DNA from: Nautilus pompilius
Lineage: Eukaryota; Mollusca; Cephalopoda; Nautilida; Nautilidae
Direction: 5' to 3'
NCBI GenBank assembly: GCA_018389105.1
Contig: JACATO010000918.1
Location: 1 to 64,000, forward strand
Length of the DNA stretch: 64,000 nucleotides
The notes under the pieces are model-generated. The model saw only the letters and a list, made by a program, of their open reading frames with translations. It had not been told where the DNA came from and ran no database searches. The first letter of the stretch is position 1, and every line of letters starts with the position of its first letter. The translations under genes were made by a program, and so were the position numbers. Below, piece after piece: positions 10,317-22,300 of this stretch.

Positions 10317-13300
10317 GTATCATGAAAAAGACTTCCTCAGTTGAAGGTGCAGGCTTTCAGTTTCCATCTGAACTTTTGTGAAAAAAAATGCTGAGGTTTC
10401 AACATAGCTTGGAAATATTTAAATGTTTTCTGTCCACAAGATCCTCAAAACTATTGAAATTTGTATTCTGATAAATTGTTTATCTAGAAATATCAATGAG
10501 ATTTATTTGTATTGACACCATAGAGGAGCATCCTACATTCAGATTTGTCAGCATCTTCAAGAGGACCAACTTGTATCACATTTCTTCCACTTCTCAAATT
10601 TACATTGTATACCTAATTTCAGGCACTGGACTGTACCCGTCTCTCCAAATCCTGGTATGTATGCCAGTGCCTCAGCCCTTCATACAACTTCATCCTGAAG
10701 ACTCAGGGAAGGCAACGTTTTAATAACCTCATGTGTATTACATGGAAAAAAAAAAAAATTATATTAAGAAATAAATGTTTTGACATGAAAATTAAGCCTG
10801 ACTGAGCCAGAAAATTAAAATTATTGAAGAAAATATAGGGATGAATGGATGGACATAAAGATGAAGCCCAAATTTCATGGGTCCAAAGGATTAGCAAAAT
10901 TTGAAAATGGAATTTGAGAAATTTTTTTTTTTTTAAACAAATGATTTCAGTGAAATCCAATCAAAATTATTAAAAGGGGAATAGTAAGACAGCTAGTTGA
11001 TCTGGTTATTTTTGGTACATTTGATCCCTAAAACACTTGTCCATGTTTATTGCCTCAGGAGTGGAAATGTTTGGCAATAATTATAATTAAATGTATGACT
11101 TGTCATTTTCAGTCCTGTTTGTTTGTTTGTTTTTTTAAAACTACATACAATTAGCCAGTAAATACATCTCTGATAGTTGAGAACTTATGCATTGAACAAT
11201 TATTTCCATGCATGAAAACCTTTTATCTTGGCTAATATGCAGTTGGCATTGTTTCTGTATGATCAGTAAACTGAATGAAGGATGTAATTGTAGAAAAAAG
11301 CTCTACAATCATTAATTATGTTTGTACTCTTACATTTGTACCTGGTTTTTCGTATAACCATTGCACAAGACTCTTGTCAATGCTTTCATTGCTAGATGTG
11401 TTTTATAAATTGTACACAAAAAGAGACCTTATAATTGTGCCCTTTCATGACTGAGCTCATAAAAACGTTTAGCACCCTGATGGTTGATTATTATGGGACT
11501 AATTACTTTTTCCAGTTTAGTAATTTTTATTGCGTCTGTGATTACTGACAGATGGATACAACTTTAAAAATGTTTAGATATATATTTAGTTGCGAACAGT
11601 TTTACAATGTTTTGGTGACATTATCTTCAAGGTGATTTCTAATAGACCTGAAGTGTAAATATTAGGAAGTTAATTATATAAATCATTAAGTTACTAAATT
11701 GGCAAGAGTAGTTAACCTACCAAAATAGCTTTTGTTTTTTAACTCGAGAGCTTTAGTGTTTCTTCTGTATATTCAAATGGTTAAGATAATCATGAACAAA
11801 ACTATCCAGTGTTGTGCATCTAGGTTCAGTATACTGATGAAATTCTTTTTCCGACCTGTTTAACTGATTTATTTCAGTGTAATTTTTTTTATTCTCTGCC
11901 GTTAATCCACTCTGTAGAGACTTGATAACTCCAATATTAAAACATACAAATACACTTCAGTCTATTTTGACTGGTATGACTTATCTCCCTTATGTGTGTG
12001 TTTGGGTGGGTGGGGGGTAAACAGTAACCCTGACAAGTCTATTTTTTGCTTTGTGACCCTTTTTGTTTTATGAGATAATTTCACTCAGATGAGGTTTTGA
12101 TAAGAAATATCTTAAACAATTTACCTTAGTTTTGGGTTTCTTTTCCTAAGTGTAAATTCTACAGAATTCTTTCTCAACCTGCCTATAGTAGGTAGACAGC
12201 TGTTTATTTCAAATCTCAAATATCATTATTGAAGGAATATTCACTAATCATTTCAATTAATATGGAAAATTCTTCTGCAGTGCTTGCTTAGTGCCTTCAT
12301 TTATTTGTATAAATACCAAGGGAAACATTTTATTGGAATTTAATAGTAAGGTATGAAAGTTAAATAGCCTTTTAGAGCTAACTTTTTAGTTTTTAAGGGA
12401 TGCTGGTGTTTTTCCATCCTCATATAGGTTTATCACTCATGAAGGAACAAAAACCAAAGTTTAGACTTTGTGTGGGGTTCAAGATAAAAATTGTTTGGAA
12501 AAGAAAAAAAAAAATGAATTAAATATTTCTTCCCTAAACTGAACATGTCAGCTGCATGAAGCAAATAGCATTGTATACAGAGGCAAGAAGTTCTCACGTC
12601 ATATACAAGGCCCCCATATTTAATAAGTGTTTGCATAACCAGATCTGTACATGATATGCCATATAATTTTGCAGGCAGGCCACGAGTGCAGTTTCTGTTT
12701 TGGCTTTTGTCATGAAGCATCCATTAGGAGTAGCTAGACTGAAATCTGGGGACCTAACCAGTACACACACTGGGTTGTGTACTGTAGCTCTGCACCAGAT
12801 GTGTCCAGAAAGAGTTCTGTGAACAGTAACTATTGCGTTTGTCGAATAAAACTGTGAAAAACGTTTTCGTCTTGCCTTTTCTATTTCATAAAATATTATA
12901 TATTATATATATAATATTTCTTTTTTAATGAGAAAACAAAACAAAAAACATTTTTTTTTTTTAAATCATCAGGGACCATTAAATAACATTGGTTGGATAA
13001 AACTCCGTTTTCTTTTAAGAATTAAGGGGGGAAAAAGTTAATAAGTTTGAGAAAAGTAATTTCCCCCCCAAGTTGGTTGACACACCTGTTTTACAATCAT
13101 CAGTATTATCAAGAAAAGTTGGAGTTTTCTTTTTAAAAATAGATAACATTGTGATTTTAACTAAAGCATTACTGATCTAGTTTAGTAGTTTGATAGTAAC
13201 GCTGTTGCTTTAAGTAATCCAATCAAATTGACAGTAAAATCCAAGCACCAAAGATTGTTTTCGTGAGTTAGTGGACTTATAGTGAAACCCAACGCTGCCA

Positions 13301-13700
13301 TATTAAATATTGGCAAATTATAAAAGTTTTCATGAAATTTCAACACCGATATTTGTAAATAATTTGAAATATTTTTATTTGAAGTCCAATTAAAGCTAAG
13401 TATGCAAGTCCTCCATTATGTATGATGTATCCCCCAAAGTACGGAACTTTTATCCTGGCTTCATTGTTCATCATTTTTTGCTGTTTTGAAGACTTCTCCA
13501 TTAATAACTTTTGTCTGTTTTGTTTTGCTGATCTCATTTTCATAATAATTTTTCTTAACAGATATTTACAAATTGGTAAGTACATGGATGCAATTTAATT
13601 TTTGTTATATTAAACTTGGCTACATAATTATGGACAAGCATTGGTTTAAGTGGAGACTGTAAGTCACAATTAAAAATGGTATTTAAAAATTTGTAATTTC
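10317..13700. other. 3' flank of the 6-finger gene
   Basis: AATAAA at 10770-10775 and, with a GT/T-rich downstream region, at 12845-12850; either could end a long 3' UTR. The 95-codon frame on the - strand near 12.4-12.7 kb has no family features. Nothing else recognised. Confidence 0.35.
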
Positions 13701-13713
13701 TTTAAAATCAGTA

Positions 13714-14222
13714 CAGCGGACCCTCCACCCAACAAGACTATGGTGTGTGTATGTTCTGTTAGATGAAAGTTAGATCAAGGACAAAAAACACATGGTATAC
13801 ATAGTAATTAAATTTGAAAAAAATACAGTCAAACTTTTATTTTAAACATTACACTTCAGTACTTACAAGTCATTCTGAATCACTGTCCATTACTTGTGAA
13901 GGTGTCTCGCAAGTTATAGTGTTTGTTTTCCTATGCCAAACTCCTCCATGACCGTAGCAATTGATATGCCAGCCTTTATTTTCTCAACAACTTCTAATTT
14001 TTCCACAATGGTTAGGACTTTGCATTTCCCTTTCACTGCACTTGTCTTGAGGGCCATTATTACCAGTTAAAATTGAGACAGCACAAAAAAAAATAATGTT
14101 GAGAAAGAATTCACAGGAGCTGTCCAACATTAAGCTGCCAACTGCTGACAGGGTTAGAAAAGAAACGTGGAAGCATCATCCAAGTCCATTAGATGAAGGT
14201 TTGTTAGACCAAGGGTCTACTG
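13714..14222 (-). mobile_element. pogo/Tigger-like deletion derivative with TIRs and TA duplication
   Basis: Ends are inverted copies: CAGCGGACCCTCCACCCAAC at the left, and CAGTAGACCCTTGGTCTAAC reading in from the right. Both are flanked by TA (13712-13713, 14223-14224). The - strand interior (~14,055-13,900) encodes MALKTSAVKGKCKVLTIVEK then LEVVEKIKAGISIATVMEEF, a CENP-B-type helix-turn-helix from the transposase N-terminus. Nothing of the DDE domain remains in 509 bp, so this is a non-autonomous deletion copy. Confidence 0.75.
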
Positions 14223-14381
14223 TATCTCGGATTTCATTATTATTATTGTTGTTGCTGTATTTTATTCATTGGCAGTCATAACATCTATTCTTAGTGAAAA
14301 AAATCTGATGTAAGATATTTATTTATCTTAGAAAACTGTTGGCTAGCTTTTGTATTTTGAAAAACCAAGAATCACTTAAAG

Positions 14382-16440
14382 CATTGGTTTCCAAACTTTT
14401 CTAAATCAAAGAATTATTTTCTCTTCTGTCACAGAATCCCTACCCTTATTTTAAAGTGCAACAGAATTTGTAAATTGAAAAACACATGTACACAATAAAG
14501 TGTTATTTTTGTTCACACCTTACATAGTACAAGAAGTACCTGGATATATATTTTTTCAGTGGGTTGGACATGGCTGCTGTTCTTTACAAAGTTTTCTGAT
14601 GTTTGGCAGTATGTTTATCAATTGGAGGTGCATGTCTGGAGCTCCAGTCTATTTCATCATTTATTTTCTGTTGTTGTGTATAGTGAAAAGCTTCTCTTTT
14701 AAATAAGCAGTAGCAAATGGCAGAAAACACTTAAATGCACAGTGAGCAATTTCAGTGTATTTGTTTAACAGTTATAGCCAGAGAAATTTTAGTGATGCTG
14801 GTTGGAAGATTGACACGAGACTGGAGTCCACTGAGATGTCAATGAGCTGTTCTTGCTCCGTCAAAAGAAGTTTGTTTGAGTCTGTTGAGGCAAATTCACT
14901 GAATGGATTGCACACCTGTGACACACTCACAGCCAGAAAATGTTCTTTAAGTATATTTTGTAGATTAGAATGATGTTGAATCAAAAGTCATGAAGGTAGC
15001 AGAAACATTTATTACTATTTTTCTCAATGCATTTGACCTGAAATTTGAGTTTCAAAAGCATTGATTTGATTTTACTTCAAATACTGAAAACATTCATTTT
15101 ATAAGAGAAGTTCAACTCAGTCAGTCAAGAAGGATGCTGCCAGTTTATGGGCAAGTTCAAACAGGTGATCAGAGAAGAAAAGATGCATTTTTCCTAACAA
15201 TTATATACACAAACAAGAACTTAATGCACACTAACCAGCAAACTTCAGCATGGTCAGTAACACTTTGTGTATCTCCCATCTCTTCACACAATAATGAAAA
15301 AAAACTGCATTTTATAAGGTTCACTATTTTCATTCTCTCATCAAGTACAATCTACAGATATCTTGGCATTCACTTGACAATGAAAACTGCAATATCTGCT
15401 TTTTATATGTAGAGCTATATTTTTAATGTGTGCCATCTTGCTTCATACTTTTCCAGTCATTGTTTCGGTTCCATCAGCACATATATTTGAACAAAGACAC
15501 CAGCTGATACTATGTTCTTTCGTCTATGAATCTAAGAGATTAAATATGTCCTTGTCGCCTCTTGTTTTAAGAGGGCTACACAAAAGCATGTTTTCTTGTA
15601 TTGAAAATTCACAGATCATTCAATATGAATAAAATAGCCAAGCCATCAGCTGGTGGATTTATTCATTTGAAGCAAAACCAGTAAGAAGACTTTTTTGTCT
15701 AACATGTCTTTGATGTGCCTTAAGAATGTATTGTACAAAAGTGGAAAAAATTTAATTTTTTTGCTTGCTTTTTAATTAGAACATACAATAACAAGTTCTT
15801 TTGCACATGGTTTTATTAATTTTTCAGCAATCATGTAAGCTTCACCTGTCTTAGCAATGATACAGCTAACTTGATAAGATGCTTCATGCACATTTCCAGT
15901 GTTGTCAAAAACAAATGAACCATTTATTCTTCTTTATAATGAATTCATCATGTTTTCTCTTAAAACAAATGCTTTCTTAATTTTTCCAGATTGATGCTGC
16001 TGCTGCTGCTCAAAACCTGTCCACATTCTATGCATGATGTATGTCTTTATTTCCAGCCCATGTAAGACCATAATTTATATAACTTTCAGCATATTTACAG
16101 GTTTCTTTTTAGATTCACCACTTAATGGAGTTGATACAAGTTTAGTTAGTTTTTTTCTGTTCATTTCAGGCTTTGCTTTTGTGCCTTCACCAAAAAATAC
16201 AATAATTCAAACTCTTGATACAAAAGCAAGGAAGATAACAATAAAATGGTATGTTTGTAGAAATTCATAAAGTTTGTGATGAGGATGGATGAGTCAACTA
16301 CTGATTGTAGTGGTGTCTGCTTACACCCTTACAACACTTGACTGGTATGAGACTATTACTGATGCTGGATCATAGTTGTCGAAAAGTAATTTCTATTATT
16401 TCAATTCTGCAGTTTGTGGAACCCAGTATGAAAACCACTA
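14382..16440 (-). mobile_element. Decayed hAT (Charlie/ZBED5-SCAND3-like) transposon
   Basis: Left end CATTGGTTTCCAAACTTTTC and right end, read inward, TAGTGGTTTTCATACTGGG are drifted hAT TIRs. Flanking 8-mers ACTTAAAG and ATTTAGAA agree at five of eight positions, all differences being transitions. - strand fragments match hAT transposases: ICADGTETMTGK (~15,470), EQEQLIDISVDSSLVSIF (~14,850) and FLPFATAYLKEK (~14,720). Several frameshifts and stops; not functional. Confidence 0.72.
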
Positions 16441-16569
16441 ATTTAGAAGATTTGATGTCAATGAAGGAACACTACATTTTGTCAAATTTGAAATATTTTC
16501 AGCTATAGAGTCTTCCTCAGACTATATATCAAGTGGCTAATATTCCAGAGAATAATATTTGCATTTTAA

Positions 16570-17260
16570 AAAGTTTCAGGTTTGCCAGGTGTCATTGGGT
16601 GTATTGATGGTTGGAATATTGTCTAGTCACACACTGATTTATAAGATCTTTTTGGAAATTATGTTTGCATGTTAGATTTCAAATCGTTACATTTTAAAAT
16701 TCTAATTATCTTCCCATTATGTATGTGGAAAACTGCAAAGCAGTATGCATTAAAATATGCTAACCTAACATTATTATGCAAGTTTAGTAAGTTTGATTCT
16801 ATTTCAATAAAAATTAGAAAATTCTAGGATAATACAAAACTTTTGACTATGCCTGTACAAGCAGTATGCAACAAAAAACTTGAAATTTATTGACTATCCT
16901 GGGTTGCTTTACAATGTAGAGTGTTTAGAAACACTTGTCTCAATTTGAAATATGACCAGAATTAAATTTGAGAATTGTTATTTACTAGAAGGCTTTGCCT
17001 GAACACCTAAAGTACTATTTTTTTTTAGTACCAAAATAATGGTCATCTAGCTAAAGCTCAAAAGCTGTTTAATAAACGTCATGGCTTGGTGCACATTCTA
17101 ACTGAGCAGGCCTTTAAATTATTAAAAAACAAATTCAGGAGACTCAAAATGTTGACCATTTGCCAGACATCTCAAAGGTGGTTGCGAACACCTGTGTCTT
17201 GTATAACCTGATTTTGGACAATGAATGCATCTTTATTCACAGGCTTTTGAATGACAGCAT
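16570..17260 (+). pseudogene. PIF/Harbinger (HARBI1-like) nuclease relic
   Basis: 16,575-16,625 encodes SGLPGVIGCIDGWNIV, the HARBI1 'PGVIGCIDGTHI' block with its catalytic Asp, then a stop. About 430 bp later (17,052-17,150) comes NKRHGLVHILTEQAFKLLKN then KFRRLKML, corresponding to 'IERAFGRLKGRFR' with its Glu. A frame change leads to LPDISKVVANTCVLYNLILD, corresponding to 'KVSKIIVACCVLHNI'. Order and spacing fit one eroded DDE nuclease. No ends found. Confidence 0.7.
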
Positions 17261-17349
17261 TTACAATGAAAGAAAGACAACAATCAGCATTGGCAAGTTA
17301 AATAGAAAAACTGTTTTGAAGAGGGATAAGATTGTGAACAATCTATAAA

Positions 17350-17950
17350 TCATGTATGTTTTACTCTTAACACGGGTCAAACAATTAGTAAACATTCTTT
17401 ACCAAATAAAGTTGTGACACTTAAAAGCAGATTTACAAAATTTGTAGTTTGACTATTACCACCACTAAGTATGACAGCGGACAGGTAGCCATCACCCCAT
17501 GTCTGCCACAAAAATGTGCGTCAGTGACTCTTTCTGAAACATCATTACCCAACATAAACTAATGCTCTGCTTCATCAAAGTGACGAAACACTTGCTCAGT
17601 GAAAGCGGAAAGTTTGCCCATTTCCCTCTTCATTAATGTAAATTTGGTTCGCTTAACACTGTTTATGTACATAGATTTGTTTTAACAGTTTGCATCTCAC
17701 AAATTACTGGGATGAAGTTTCCCTTCTCTTTCACAGCATCAACTGAAAGTCTCCCTCATGAGAAAGCATTTACTTAATATAATCGATATGTGAGAAAATA
17801 CTTTTTTTTTTTTTTTTTTTCAATGTTTTACAATAAAACGAAATCAGTTCCCTATTATAGCGGATCTCTAAAAGCAACAAACTTTAAGTTATTCACTGGG
17901 TTTTAGGATATACGAACTAAATCTCCCAAGATCATCCTTTCTCTCGGGTT
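17350..17950. other. Spacer between the Harbinger relic and VWA3A promoter
   Basis: No coding signal. A T-run at ~17,802-17,820. GC content rises from ~17,930. Confidence 0.4.
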
Positions 17951-17954
17951 CTCT

Positions 17955-18060
17955 AGCGATGCCGCCAGAGGGAGGAGAAGCGGAGTGACGTCACAAAACG
18001 CGCGCGCCCCCTAACACGAAAGGTAGGCTTCACTGTCGCCTGCAGGTGCCCCCCCCAGAC
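17955..18060. promoter_or_regulatory. CpG-rich distal promoter element: CRE and CTCF-like site
   Basis: TGACGTCA at 17986-17993 is a perfect palindromic CRE. Just upstream CCGCCAGAGGGA (17962-17973) matches the CTCF core except for two positions. A CGCGCGCG run follows. The block stands out from AT-rich flanks and marks the upstream edge of the CpG-rich region in front of VWA3A. It could equally serve an unseen divergent transcript. Motif matches only. Confidence 0.4.
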
Positions 18061-18374
18061 TGATATAAATAAAATTCCCCGCGAAGAAAGGTAGATTTAA
18101 TATATATATATAAAGTCAGCTCCCCGGCCACGGGCCACTAGATAAGTTCCCTTTAATTAGTGAAGTGGCGTTAAAAGTCGCTCCTCCGTAGAATGGTGGT
18201 TGTTGTTGTTGTTGTTGTGTTGTTTTGTTTTGTTTTTTTGTTGTTTGTTTTCTTCTTTTCCCGGTGGCAGATAAATAATAAATAATACGTTGGAAGATCG
18301 ATTGATTTGGTACAGAGTCAGTCTAACTATACTGGCGAGGTGTTCTCTCCCCGTCAGGGGAGGGGCGGTGACGC

Positions 18375-18540
18375 GTTGCTAAGTTACGTGAATGATATAA
18401 ACCAATGAAAGGTTGCCGTGCTGGTGAGTGCGGCGCTGTCTGTAGCCGTGGCAACGACACAACATCCGGTCAGCGGGCGATGGTCGGGGAACGTATAAGG
18501 TCGGTTCTCCGTGTGAGAGGATATTGCGGCCGGAGTTAGT
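18375..18540 (+). promoter_or_regulatory. VWA3A: VWA3A core promoter with RFX X-box
   Basis: GTAGCC-GT-GGCAAC at 18442-18455 matches the RFX X-box consensus GTNRCC(N0-3)RGYAAC at every fixed position, 94 bp upstream of the ATG. A weaker X-box-like copy, GTTGCT-A-AGTTAC, lies at 18375-18387, a CCAAT at 18402-18406, and TATAAG at 18494-18499. RFX factors drive motile and sensory cilium genes in animals, so the site suits a cilium-associated gene. Transcription start is not determined. Confidence 0.65.
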
Positions 18541-18549
18541 CCTGCTTTC

Positions 18550-19395
18550 ATGGAGGATTTGTTTGGGTTGAGAAGAAGCGGGAGCGGAGCAGGGTTGGAC
18601 GAGCAGTAAGTATGGTCGCGCAGAGTGAGTGGACTAGGGGCACTTGTTTATACTACTAGTACTACTACTAATAATAATAGTAGTAGTAGTCGGCTTTTTT
18701 ATCCGTAATCATCCAGTTGTGTGCACAGAAACTTTGTTTGCTAGAAAAATTATCCCCCCAAAACCGTTAACTTTACGGATGTGAACAGCGATAACAAAGT
18801 GAACAAGACGAGAGAAAGAGATGTATTGTTTATCATCCGAATTAAAGCAGAAGTAATGGCTATTATTCTGTCACTTAGGTACATCACCCACCACTTGAAA
18901 TATCTGATGGGGTGGGGAGGGGTCTCTTCTTTCCGTCTCGGCCCCCTCCCCTCCAGCGAGTTCCCTTCTATGTAGCTGTTTTTGGGGAACACTTATTGAT
19001 TAACAAGCTCTTCTTAGCTGTATCCACTACAGCTTATCGAATTTAGCTTACAATGAGTGATACTTGGTGACTACTTTTGAAACTGGTTGAAGTTGGCTAT
19101 TGTAACTAATGCTGGTGATTCACTTTGCTCATCTATGCTGCTGAAGAACTACTATCCTCTGATGACTACTCGAGCCTTTGGCTGTTAAATTTTATTTGTC
19201 ATGTTTCTAGATCTAGGTTAATTTGATAATTCTTTCTTTCTTTCACTCACTCTCTTTAAGGAAGTTTCCTGACCTTTCAAGGACTCAGGATGAAAGCACA
19301 TTGCAATGTGAAGATGAACGAAATGATATAGGTAGAGAACATGAAGAAGAAGAAGAAGAAGAGAGTGAAGACTTTAGTGGGGTTTCTGATATCAG
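18550..19395 (+). CDS. VWA3A: VWA3A exons 1-2: start codon and acidic N-terminus
   Basis: Exon 1 (18550-18605) begins at the first ATG after the CpG-rich promoter and reads MEDLFGLRRSG..., ending at a GTAAGT donor. Exon 2 (19261-19395) follows an acceptor ending in CTTTAAG and joins in phase 2. It encodes a strongly acidic segment with seven consecutive Glu from a (GAA)n run (~19339-19362) and ends at GTAAAA. The Glu run is a simple-sequence expansion and may vary in length between individuals. The start choice is inferred from position and phase; it is not confirmed by transcript data. Confidence 0.7.
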
Positions 19396-22300
19396 GTAAA
19401 ATATCCATGATTACTGTGATGCTCATGCTGGTTTCCATGGTTACAGCTCCCTCTGGGCCTGGACTGTGTTGGTGTATAACGAATAGCAGAGATTTTTGTT
19501 AGCTTCAGCCTACCTGTGTAATTTTTTGCAAGTTTTCTTCTTTTCTTGACTTTCCCCTCATAATCTTTGCAGAAGTGTTCCTAGGCCTCTATTATTGAAC
19601 AGGCAAATCAAAAGAAATTTTGCAAGTTGCTTCCCTTAAAAATGTTTGCTTTATTTATTCCCCTAAGAGTTTTGTCATTTAGTTTATTGTATGGTTTAGT
19701 TGCATAAGAAATAATCTTTAAATTATGTTGGACAAGCCCTTTGATTTTATTGGTGTCTTTAAAGCAAACAATGTAGCTCATCAAGCTTTTAGTCTAGTCA
19801 CTTTTAGAAAAATTTTAAAAAAGAATTGGTATGAGACATTGTATTAAACAGTTTAAATTTATTTCAACTGAGAGCTTTTTGAGTATTCTTTTGTATTAGA
19901 AGGAAAGTTGTTGATCTTTTCAGTTGAAATGTTAATCAGTAATTTGATTTTAATTTTAGCGAGATGGTTGAAGAGGAAAAACCAGTGTGGCAACCACCAG
20001 ACACCAGAAATGTGAAACCACAGAGTGCATTGACTTTGACACACATCAACCAGACACAAGATTTGCTGGTAAATTAACTTTGCCTTTTAAAGTTGAGACT
20101 TTACAAACCATCTGAATGGTAAGATAGCACAATGGTAACAGAAACTGTCTGCCATGCTTCATTTTATATCCAACTGATTGACCCTCAAAACCTAACACGT
20201 GCAATATTGCAGTTGGTTTTTCTTTTAATGAAATTTTTAAATATACATTTAAATAAATTAATTAACACAACTTTTTTAAGTCAAATGTTTTAAATGTGCA
20301 CTGTTTTTTTTTGTCTTTTTAGGTTAATAAATTGTAAATAATGACTTTCTTCACTTAAAAAACTCATATTAAGCAATAAGAAAGAAATTGAATGCTATTT
20401 GACTGAGGTTGCTTGCTGAAAAGAAATTTCACTGTTCTACCAGATTTAAGAATCTGATTAATGATGAATAAATGTAATGATAAAACTATTACTCTGGATG
20501 TTTAAATGAAACTCAGCCAGATACAATTGCAGTGATTTTATTTGGCCAGGTTTCATTTGAATGTTTCTTATAAAAATACTTTCTGAAGAATGGCCTCTTT
20601 TTTGTTGATTATTGTGATTTTAGTAGATAATTATGTATCTGAAATGCAGGAGGAAAGAAGATAATTATTGCTGGTTCTTCAGAAAAGCAATAGCCTATCC
20701 CTGGTTTCATAGCAACAGTATCCTTCATACACTACTGTTCATGTTTTGCATGCTATTAACAGGCATTTCTGTCACTTATAGCATTACCACAGATCACAGC
20801 AACCCTAGATAGCTCCATAGATTATGTAATATTTCTTAAAACTGTCATCCATTATTTAAGGGATGCCAAATTTCATGGGCATAATGTTGCATTTAAGCAA
20901 TTGTATAATCAAAAAGAAAGCTGAACATCTGATACAGTCCAGAGTTCAAAAAGACTTGGTCCATTGATTATGAAGGCAATTCCATGAATAAATGAATTTC
21001 TGTTTGAGCTCTTTGGTTTCCAAAAAAAGGGTATACGAGGTCTGTCGAGAAAGTATCCGACTTTATTTTTTCCCCGTGGGAAGTAATGACGTTAGGGAGG
21101 CAAAAGTGTGCATAGTGGAGCCGGATGCCTTCATGCGCATGCGTGGTTTCTGGCGGGCTTCCTGGATGCGTGAGTCGCTGTCAGGCAGCCATCGTGTGAG
21201 GTGCTGTACTACTAACTTGTCTCATTTTCATGTCGTCCGCGATGACGGAACGTGTGGAGCAACGATCTTGCATCAAGTTTTGCCAAAAGCTTGGAGATAC
21301 CCAAGCGGAAACAATTCGCAAATTCAACAGGTGACAATGCCAGGGGTGTTACCCAAATAAAAGAACGGTACAACAGGTTCAAAGATGGCCGCACACCGGT
21401 GGGGAGGGACCAGCGTTCCGGGAGGGGGCCGAAATGCAGTTGTTATGGAGAAAGTGCGGACCTGGATGATGGAGGATCGTCGTTTGACGGAGCGGGAAAT
21501 CGGTGACGGGGTTGGGATCAGTAAAGATTCTGCACGTGCAATTTTAAAGGAGGATTTGGGCTGAAGTGTGTGGATGCACAAGGGGCCTACTTCGAAGGGG
21601 ATTAGCAATTGAACCCCACCAAGTACGAAATATTTTTTTCCCAGCCTAAGGTCGGATACTTTTTCGACAGACCTCGTATGTTCAGCGGTGTCAGGGTGAA
21701 TGCTTCAAAGAGAAGTACTCGGTGCCTGCTGTAAGGTATGGTGGAGGAATAGTTATGCTGATATATCCACATGGTTGATGAAACTATTTAAAAATAAAAA
21801 GAAGAGGGTTATCACATTCTTGTGCATACCATAACATCAGGAAAAGAATGTCAAGGATTTACTTCTGAAGAGACAATGACTGGAAACATTCATCAGAGTT
21901 TTGTATGTTGTACAAATTAAAGAATGCTTAGTAGTTATGAAATACATGTACTAGCCACTCTGATTTCCAGATCTGCTTCCTTTTGAATATCTTTGAGACA
22001 CAGCAAACATCAAATATAAAATTGCTCTAAAAGTATCTTCACTTTTATTACAAGTGCTTGTAAAAATATGCGGTGAATACATGCAACACTTAGCAAAAAT
22101 GGCCTTGTGTCTGTAAAGCAAAGGGACTTTGTCAGTGAGCCAAAATATTTAGATATAAATCTGCATATTTCTTGAAAGGTTATAAAAAAAATAATGCAAT
22201 TTACATTGGTATCTAATAAAATAAGTATTTCATTATTTGTAGGAAATTGTAATATTTTGTCTCAAAATGAAATAAACTAAATATTACTTGGCTGCTTTAA

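Noticed and set aside
12433..12720. 95-codon - strand frame
   Set aside because: AT-rich with no splice context or family resemblance; the length is expected by chance.
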